Assembly (NCBI GenBank): GCA_017577405.1
Contig: PIUA01000028.1
Location: 1-64,000 of the forward strand
Direction: 5' to 3'
Origin: Bacillota bacterium
GTDB taxonomy: Bacteria > Bacillota > Limnochordia > Limnochordales > Limnochordaceae
Length of the DNA: 64,000 nucleotides
Shown: in pieces, positions 59,363 through 64,000 of the stretch
Layout of the letters: each line of letters begins with the position of its first letter
Numbering within the stretch: the stretch's first letter is position 1
Position numbers and translations under genes: made by a program
Notes under the pieces: model-generated
Told to the model about the DNA's origin: nothing
Databases searched by the model: none
What the model saw: only the letters and a program-made list of their open reading frames with translations

Positions 59363-60280
59363 TCAACCCAGGAGCTTCACCCCGCGGGCCGCCGCGGTCT
59401 CGGACCGGACCCGGTCGAAGGTGACCACGAACTCGGTCCCCGTCGGCTCGTGGCTCTGGACGCCGATGCGGCCCCCATACTCCCGGACCAGCTGCTGCAC
59501 GATGTGGAGACCCAGCCCCTGGTGCTCGCCCCCCTTGGAGGTTTCGCCTGGGGTGAAGATTCGCTTCAGCTGGTCCGCCGGGATGATGGGCCCGTTGTTC
59601 CAGACCCGCAAGGCCCACCCATGCCTGGTCAAGGCCATGTTCACCCGCACCTCGCCCTGCTCGGGCGCCAGGGCCGCGGCGTCGATGGCGTTATTGATCA
59701 GGTTCCCCAGGATCCGGGCGGCGACCACGTCGGGGATGCAGAGGCGCTCCGCGTTGCCTTCCACGCAGACGGTGAGGCTGACCCCGGCCCGTCCCGCCTC
59801 CACCAGCTTGGGGCCGAGCAACCCCAGGAGGATGCCGGGGTCCTGCTCGTCGTCGCCGCTCGCCGCCGCCCCCGCCTCCTGGTCGACCAGCACCCGCTGA
59901 AGGTAGGCCAGGGCCTGCTGGGGGGAGCCCATCTGGATTAAGGCGGAGATGACGGTCAGGTGGTTGAGGACGTCGTGGCGTTGCTCCCGCTCCCGCTGGG
60001 CTAGGGCCAGCTCCGCCCGCAGCTGGGCCAACTCCAGCTCCCGTTGGGTGTCCTGCCGGGCCGAATCGACCATCAGCCGGCTGGCCCAGAGGGCCAGGCC
60101 AGCGATGAGGATGGCCACCGCGAGGGGCAGGAGGCTTCGGGCCCACTCGTCCACGGCGCCGCCCCGCCGGTCCAGCTGCCCCGAGAGGGAGGCGGCCAGA
60201 CCCACCGCCAGCACCGCCACCAGGGCCAGCATGAAGACGGTGATCCAGACCAGCAGACCGTCGCGCTCCGAACGGCTCAC
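59363..60280 (-). CDS. AgrC-like GHKL sensor kinase, kinase half of a split receptor
   Basis: A 305-residue histidine kinase. Two hydrophobic helices (about residues 9-32 and 48-68) are joined by a short loop, so there is no multi-helix sensor. A coiled segment leads to a Spo0B/CitA-like dimerisation box, QRHDVLNHLTVISAL, with His102 as phospho-acceptor. The GHKL ATPase follows: N box ILGNLINNAIDAA near 197, VWNNGPIIP near 229, GLGLHIVQQLV near 255. The GTG start overlaps the stop of the upstream membrane gene (GTGA), so the two are translationally coupled. No response regulator is adjacent. By context it should transduce the agr peptide signal. Confidence 0.85.
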   Translation of the reverse strand: MSRSERDGLLVWITVFMLALVAVLAVGLAASLSGQLDRRGGAVDEWARSLLPLAVAILIAGLALWASRLMVDSARQDTQRELELAQLRAELALAQREREQRHDVLNHLTVISALIQMGSPQQALAYLQRVLVDQEAGAAASGDDEQDPGILLGLLGPKLVEAGRAGVSLTVCVEGNAERLCIPDVVAARILGNLINNAIDAAALAPEQGEVRVNMALTRHGWALRVWNNGPIIPADQLKRIFTPGETSKGGEHQGLGLHIVQQLVREYGGRIGVQSHEPTGTEFVVTFDRVRSETAAARGVKLLG

Positions 60281-60771
60281 TGACCCTCTCTCCTTTCGGC
60301 CAGCACCTTCTCCCAGCGGGTGATGGGTAAGACCGAAAGGTTCTTCAGCCAGACGGCCAGGGCCGCCGCGTAGACCAGGGTCCCTTCCACAATCCCCATG
60401 AGAAGGTAGACAAGCCAGTTCTGGCTCGCCTCCACCGGACTCAAGCCGAGCCAGTAGAGGAGCGGGGCGACCACCACCAGGTCCGCCACCGCCACCAGGA
60501 TGAAGCCGAGGGCCGAGGCCGCGATGGCGCCGAGCAGGGAGGCGAGCCGGAAGAAGCGCATCCCCAGGATCAGGGCCACCAGTTGGGCGGCCGCCGACCA
60601 CTGGGGAGGCAGGGAGACCCGGAGGCCGAGCGTGATCACACTCAAGGTGAACGCCGGAACCCCGAGCCGCGCGACGCTCGTCCGCAACCCGGCGAGCCCC
60701 AAGGAAGCATAGAGGAGGAGCAGTGTCTGAGGAACGTAGCCCAGCAGATAGATCCAGAGCCAGCCGGCCAT
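60277..60771 (-). CDS. AgrC-like membrane sensor protein, stand-alone
   Basis: A 164-residue membrane protein with about five hydrophobic helices and almost no soluble part. Its pattern (LGYVPQTLLLLYASLGLAGL, ALILGMRFFRLASLLGAI, GFILVAVADLVVVAPLLYWLGLSP) resembles the N-terminal sensing region of clostridial AgrC-type receptors. Here it is a separate gene placed between agrD and the kinase. Signal recognition is inferred from position and resemblance. ATG 60771 has GGGAG 8 bp upstream; a TTG at 60825 would lengthen it. The stop overlaps the kinase start. Confidence 0.7.
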   Translation of the reverse strand: MAGWLWIYLLGYVPQTLLLLYASLGLAGLRTSVARLGVPAFTLSVITLGLRVSLPPQWSAAAQLVALILGMRFFRLASLLGAIAASALGFILVAVADLVVVAPLLYWLGLSPVEASQNWLVYLLMGIVEGTLVYAAALAVWLKNLSVLPITRWEKVLAERREGQ

Positions 60772-60838
60772 GGACTGCACTCCCGCAGACCCTTCGTAGA
60801 AGACGCACCGCCGCCAGCCTACCAACGACGTGCGACCG

Positions 60839-60967
60839 TTACCGCGAACCCATCAGAGCCTTCGGCGCCTTGGGCTGATAGTAGAAGAACATGCAGGCGG
60901 ATGCCACGTTGGTTGCAGCAAAGATGCCCAGAAGGGCCAGGATCATTGAACCAATCATTCGCTTCAT
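60839..60967 (-). CDS. agrD: AgrD-like cyclic lactone autoinducer precursor
   Basis: A 42-residue peptide too short for routine ORF calling. Residues 1-24 are a basic then hydrophobic leader (MKRMIGSMILALLGIFAA). Residues 25-29, CMFFY, form the predicted thiolactone pentapeptide, and residues 30-38, YQPKAPKAL, match the YQPxxP tail conserved in clostridial AgrD. The C. perfringens-type layout (Cys plus four, then YQP) is reproduced. The start overlaps the agrB stop (ATGA), and AAAGGAGGTGA lies just upstream. AgrB should cleave after Tyr29 and close the ring with Cys25. The ring size is inferred from homology. Confidence 0.88.
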   Translation of the reverse strand: MKRMIGSMILALLGIFAATNVASACMFFYYQPKAPKALMGSR

Positions 60968-61617
60968 ACCCTTTCACCTCCTTTCGTGAAAGATTGGAGA
61001 AGCATGTGGTCCAGCCAGCGAGCGGTGCGTCCTCCCGAAGGGGTCACCGAGAAGGCTTCCTGCAGGAGGCCGAAGGTGGAGGCCAGCCAGAGGGAAGGCG
61101 GCAGCTCTCCCCGGCCTGCCCAGACAGCCGCGACGACGGCCCAGAGCAGGCTGGTGCCCACGGCCAGGACCCGGAGGATCTGGCGATGGCGAGGCGAGCG
61201 GAGGGGCTTCTCCGGAGCTGGGACCGGCGCCCGCCGGGCCATGAGGGCCGCGACGGCCAGACCAACTCCCAGGAGCACCCAGGGCACCCCTTCCCCTAGC
61301 CACCGGGCGGCCAGCGGGCCCGCCCAGCGGGCCACGAGGGCCCCGGCGGTGGCCGCGGCGGCCGTCACCCAGCTGCACCGCCAGCCGCTGGAGAGGTGGG
61401 CGCCGCCGGCGAAGGTTCGCAAGATAGCCGCCGTCCCCGCCATCACCAAGATCTCCGCCAGAACACCGGCCAACCAGCCGAAGAGCACCAGCAAGATCAG
61501 GGTAAAGCCCGCCGAAATCATCAGGAGCAATGAGAAGGTTGCGATCTCTTGCTCGTCGGTGCTCCAGTTGAACTGGTCCGCGAGCCACTGGCCCATCTGG
61601 CCGGCCAGGCGCTCCAC
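60964..61617 (-). CDS. agrB: AgrB-like peptide-processing membrane protease
   Basis: Cysteine protease of the membrane that cleaves and cyclises AgrD. With the GTG at 61617 it has 217 residues and about five hydrophobic helices. The catalytic region ILRTFAGGAHLSSGWRCSW carries Arg67, His74 and Cys81, spaced exactly as Arg70, His77 and Cys84 of S. aureus AgrB. The start is chosen because AGGAGG lies 8 bp upstream and the residue numbers then agree with the family; ATG 61623 and TTG 61680 are alternatives. The stop overlaps agrD. It is the first gene of the agr operon. Confidence 0.9.
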   Translation of the reverse strand: MERLAGQMGQWLADQFNWSTDEQEIATFSLLLMISAGFTLILLVLFGWLAGVLAEILVMAGTAAILRTFAGGAHLSSGWRCSWVTAAAATAGALVARWAGPLAARWLGEGVPWVLLGVGLAVAALMARRAPVPAPEKPLRSPRHRQILRVLAVGTSLLWAVVAAVWAGRGELPPSLWLASTFGLLQEAFSVTPSGGRTARWLDHMLLQSFTKGGERV

Positions 61618-61732
61618 GGCCATCGCCTCCTCGGGGCTGAAGGCCCCGGCGATCCCTTCTGCGATAGGGATCGGTGGCAATCATGCCACACTTAAGTTCT
61701 TTTCTTGTTCCATGCGAATTCTTTTTTGAGTG

Positions 61733-61750
61733 CCTCTCTTTTCCTCTCTT
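61733..61750. repeat. 10-bp-spaced direct repeat upstream of agrB
   Basis: CCTCTCTT occurs at 61733-61740 and again at 61743-61750, one helical turn apart, in an AT-rich island about 115 bp before agrB. The phasing is what a tandem activator site would show, but a low-complexity pyrimidine tract is equally possible. Confidence 0.35.
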
Positions 61751-61751
61751 G

Positions 61752-63071
61752 TCAGCCGGCGGAAGCGTCGGATGAGGCCGCCCCGTCCCCCGGGTCGGGG
61801 CGGAGATCCCGCCACGGCCGGACCAGGCCGATGATGAGGAGGCCGATGCCACCCGCCAGGAGGGAGGTCATGGAAGCCCCTAGGTACTCCAGGGCGGTGC
61901 CGGTCAGGAGGCTACCGATGGGGGCGACGCCCACCAGCATGAGGCTGAAGAGGCTCATCACCCGGCCCCGGTAGAAGTTGGGTGTGTGCAGCTGGAGGGT
62001 GCTGTTGGTGGCCGCGTTGAAGGTGACCATGCCCCACCCCACCAAGGCCATGACCACCAGGGCCAAGGCGAAGCCACGGGTGAAGCTCAAGAGGATGAGC
62101 GCGCCCGAGAGGACGAAGGCAGCCGCGATGCGGGAGCCCGTGGGATCCCCGCTGTGGCTCCGGAGGACCAGGGTGAGGGCCCCCACCAGCGCCCCCGCCC
62201 CCATGGCCGACATCAGCAGGCCGTAGCCCGTCGCCTCCTGACGCAGGACCTCCTGAGCGAAGACGGGGATCAAGACGTTGGTGTTCATGCAAAAGATGGA
62301 GAGTCCACCGAGGAGCACCAGGGCCCGGCCCAGCCGGGGCACCCGCCGGACATAGGCCACCCCCTCGTCCACGTGGCTGAGCAGGCCCCGCTGGACCCCT
62401 ACCCGGGGCTGGCCCGCCTCCCGGGTCTGGATGCGGAGCAGGCTGCTTAAGACGCCCACGTAGGAGAGGCCGGTGAGCAGGAAGGCCACGGCCGGACCCC
62501 AGAGGCCCATGAGGAGGCCGGCCAAGGCGGGCCCCACCAGGCGGCAGACGTTGAAGACCGATGAGTTGATGGCCACCGCATTGACGGTGTCCTCCGGCGC
62601 GACCAGCTCCACCATGAACGCCTGCCGGGCGGGCATGTCGAAGGTGTTGGCCATCCCCAACACCAGCGCCACCACCAAGACGTGCCAGTACTGGACCACG
62701 CCTGTCCCCGTCAAGAACGCCAGGGCGAGGGCGCAGAGCATCATGGTGGTCTGGGTCGCCATGACCACCCAGCGGCGGGGGAGCCGGTCGGCCACCACCC
62801 CGGCGACGATGGAGAGGATGAGAACGGGCAAGGTCTGGGCCGCGCTGACGATGCCCAGTTTGAGCGACGACCCGCTCAGCTGGAGGACCAGCCAGGCCTG
62901 GGCGACCGACTGCATCCACATGCCGGTCTGGGTGATCAGCTGGCCCATCATGAAGAGGCGGAAGTCGCGATGACGCAAGGCCGAGGCGGCCTCAAGAAAA
63001 GAAGCACCGAAAGACCCCAAGGCTCGCCGCCGCGGTTCCGGCGCGCCTGGGGACGATGGAGGATGCGCCAA
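61752..63071 (-). CDS. MFS family exporter (MFS_3/EntS-like)
   Basis: A 439-residue carrier with twelve hydrophobic helices, of the branch that includes EntS and macrolide-efflux-like exporters. Recognisable segments are ALRHRDFRLFMMGQLITQTGMWMQ, AGVVADRLPRRWVVMATQT (the loop 2-3 motif), and GMANTFDMPARQAFMVELV, typical of this branch. The substrate is unknown. The TTG start has little ribosome-binding sequence; a TTG further in (near residue 18) is possible. It lies upstream of agrB on the same strand with a 134-bp gap. Confidence 0.85.
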   Translation of the reverse strand: MAHPPSSPGAPEPRRRALGSFGASFLEAASALRHRDFRLFMMGQLITQTGMWMQSVAQAWLVLQLSGSSLKLGIVSAAQTLPVLILSIVAGVVADRLPRRWVVMATQTTMMLCALALAFLTGTGVVQYWHVLVVALVLGMANTFDMPARQAFMVELVAPEDTVNAVAINSSVFNVCRLVGPALAGLLMGLWGPAVAFLLTGLSYVGVLSSLLRIQTREAGQPRVGVQRGLLSHVDEGVAYVRRVPRLGRALVLLGGLSIFCMNTNVLIPVFAQEVLRQEATGYGLLMSAMGAGALVGALTLVLRSHSGDPTGSRIAAAFVLSGALILLSFTRGFALALVVMALVGWGMVTFNAATNSTLQLHTPNFYRGRVMSLFSLMLVGVAPIGSLLTGTALEYLGASMTSLLAGGIGLLIIGLVRPWRDLRPDPGDGAASSDASAG

Positions 63072-63223
63072 TGGGAAAAACCTCGATTCAGACAGGATAC
63101 TGGGTTCTTCGGCATCTTCGGCGTTCGCCGGCCTCCCTCCTTCCCAGGCCCTCCTGTGGGGTATCGCCCTGGGATCGGCCCGCCTCCGGTGGCTGGGCCT
63201 TCAGCGGCGGTTGGGGTGGCGCC

Positions 63224-63252
63224 TTGACGGTCCTGGGATGGGTTTCTAGACT
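63224..63252 (+). promoter_or_regulatory. promoter of copZ
   Basis: TTGACG (63224-63229) and TAGACT (63247-63252) are separated by 17 bp, giving a transcript start near 63259 and a leader of about 50 nt. Confidence 0.72.
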
Positions 63253-63307
63253 CCAAAGGGAGACGGATACCAGAACCGGGTGAGGTACCGCAAAAGGAGG
63301 CGCTCCC

Positions 63308-63508
63308 GTGGAGAAGACGTACCGTATTGAAGGCATGACCTGCGATCACTGCGTGCGGGCGGTGACCAAGGCCCTGGAAGCCCTGGATGGGGTGGAGCGG
63401 GCGGTGGTCACCCTGCCCGATCAGGCGGTGGTCACCTTCGATCCTGAGAAGGTGACGGACGAGCAGATCCGCCAGGCGGTGGAGGCGGAAGGGTACCGGG
63501 TGGCCTAA
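63308..63508 (+). CDS. copZ: CopZ-like copper chaperone
   Basis: A 66-residue heavy-metal-associated (HMA) domain protein with the metal motif GMTCDHCVRAV (CxxC at Cys12/Cys15), the two-helix four-strand pattern, and the usual GYRVA end. It binds Cu(I) and hands it to a P-type ATPase or regulator; neither lies in the window. GTG start with AAAGGAGG eight bases upstream and a clear promoter. A 15-bp hairpin follows. Confidence 0.92.
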   Translation: MEKTYRIEGMTCDHCVRAVTKALEALDGVERAVVTLPDQAVVTFDPEKVTDEQIRQAVEAEGYRVA

Positions 63509-63547
63509 GGAGCTCCCGCCTGCGGACAGACTCTTGCGGAAAGGCTC

Positions 63548-63582
63548 CCGGCGGGGCGCCCCAGGCAGGGGCGCTCCGCCGG
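63548..63582. terminator. bidirectional hairpin between copZ and the convergent hydrolase
   Basis: Two 15-bp arms (63548-63562 and 63568-63582) pair completely with one G-U wobble and a 5-base loop, in the 90-bp gap between convergent genes. No T-run, but position and stem strength support a shared terminator. Confidence 0.6.
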
Positions 63583-63598
63583 TCCCGGTCCTGCAGGC

Positions 63599-64000
63599 TC
63601 AGGCGAAGAGAACGTGCTGGCGCAGGAAGGCCTCCACCGCCCGGTAGAAGGCTTCGATCGTCTCACGCTGGCGCCAGCCGTGCCCCTCCCCAGGGTAGAG
63701 GTGGTACTCATGGGGGACCCCCCGGGCCTTCAGGGAGGCGACGATGGCCTCCGCTTGGTTCTTGGGGACCACCTGATCCTCTTCACCCTGGAAGATGGCG
63801 ATGGGGTCCTGGATCCGCTCCACGTGGAAGAGGGGCGAGCGCTCCCGGTACAGGGCCGCCGCCTCCGGCAAGGGACCCACCAGCCCGTCCAGGTACCGCT
63901 CCTCGAACTTGTGGGTCTCGGCCGCCAGGCTGAAGAGGTTGGAGATGCCGTAGAGGCAGATCCCCGCGCGGAAGAACCCAGGGTGGGTGACCAGTGCCTG
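63599..64000 (-). CDS. prolyl oligopeptidase-type (S9) alpha/beta hydrolase, 3' part
   Basis: The C-terminal 133 residues of a gene that continues past the right edge of the window. The frame is open to base 64000. It has the end of a peptidase S9 catalytic domain: FFRAGICLYGISNLFSLA after the missing nucleophile region, catalytic Asp in AIFQGEEDQVVPKNQAEA, and catalytic His in YPGEGHGWRQRE. Such enzymes cleave short peptides or acylated peptides. The N-terminal propeller, if any, is outside the window. Confidence 0.85.
   Translation of the reverse strand, partial: QALVTHPGFFRAGICLYGISNLFSLAAETHKFEERYLDGLVGPLPEAAALYRERSPLFHVERIQDPIAIFQGEEDQVVPKNQAEAIVASLKARGVPHEYHLYPGEGHGWRQRETIEAFYRAVEAFLRQHVLFA

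Noticed and set aside
63072-63223. Short frames between the MFS exporter and copZ
   Set aside because: No ribosome-binding sites or recognisable motifs; only the copZ promoter is supported in this gap.

Overview
The window reads as chromosome of a deep-branching, very GC-rich (about 70% by eye), spore-forming Firmicute of the Limnochordia / Thermaerobacter / Symbiobacterium kind. This is inferred from spmA and spmB, a coproporphyrin-dependent (Gram-positive type) haem operon with hemQ, a ComA/YitD-type phosphosulfolactate synthase, a Clostridia-style cyclic-lactone signal peptide, frequent GTG and TTG starts, and strong AGGAGG ribosome-binding sites. No species is asserted. No insertion sequence, prophage or CRISPR array is visible.

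Layout. 0-7 kb: an MFS carrier, PEP carboxylase, and the coupled proline genes proB-proA. 7-15 kb: tatA, a GH130 phosphorylase, an SDR, oligoendopeptidase F, phosphosulfolactate synthase, mgtE behind a long untranslated leader, and a YjjX NTPase. 15-24 kb: an exported Big2-like protein, an M16 protease pair (one active, one lacking the zinc site) and the large helicase Lhr. 24-34 kb: a short glucan phosphorylase, a two-helix miniprotein, a DUF763 protein, a complete LivKHMGF-type ABC importer and an MmgE/PrpD protein. 34-44 kb: an EamA carrier, spmA-spmB, a secreted trypsin-like protease, an ICL/PEP-mutase enzyme, a TPR protein, a GT4 glycosyltransferase, a CPBP protease and a tandem GNAT. 44-46 kb: a Fur-type iron locus with FeoB split into two proteins plus a zinc-ribbon FeoA. 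46-54 kb: an aberrant tRNA-Cys, two peroxiredoxins, P5C dehydrogenase, a YczE-like protein facing an HTH protein across a palindrome, YhaM, a CDF metal exporter, an Eis-like acetyltransferase and an isochorismatase-like hydrolase. 54-59 kb: hemQ-hemE-hemH-hemY. 59-62 kb: a compact agr-type quorum-sensing operon. 62-64 kb: an MFS exporter, CopZ, and the 3' part of an S9-type hydrolase.

The most notable system is the agr-like operon at 59363-61617 (minus strand). AgrB keeps its Arg/His/Cys catalytic residues. A 42-codon agrD, too short for ordinary gene calling, encodes a leader, a predicted CMFFY thiolactone core and a YQPKAP tail. They are followed by a stand-alone multi-helix membrane protein resembling an AgrC sensor, and then by a separate GHKL kinase with its own two helices. 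The four genes are coupled or tightly packed (ATGA and GTGA overlaps), and no response regulator is adjacent. This looks like a split-receptor agr variant.

Other points of interest are a tRNA-Cys with extra bases in both the anticodon and T arms, a near-consensus Fur box over the feo promoter, a 12-bp hairpin between livK and livH, and a roughly 260-nt mgtE leader without a recognisable M-box. All functional calls rest on reading motifs by eye; no database search was run.
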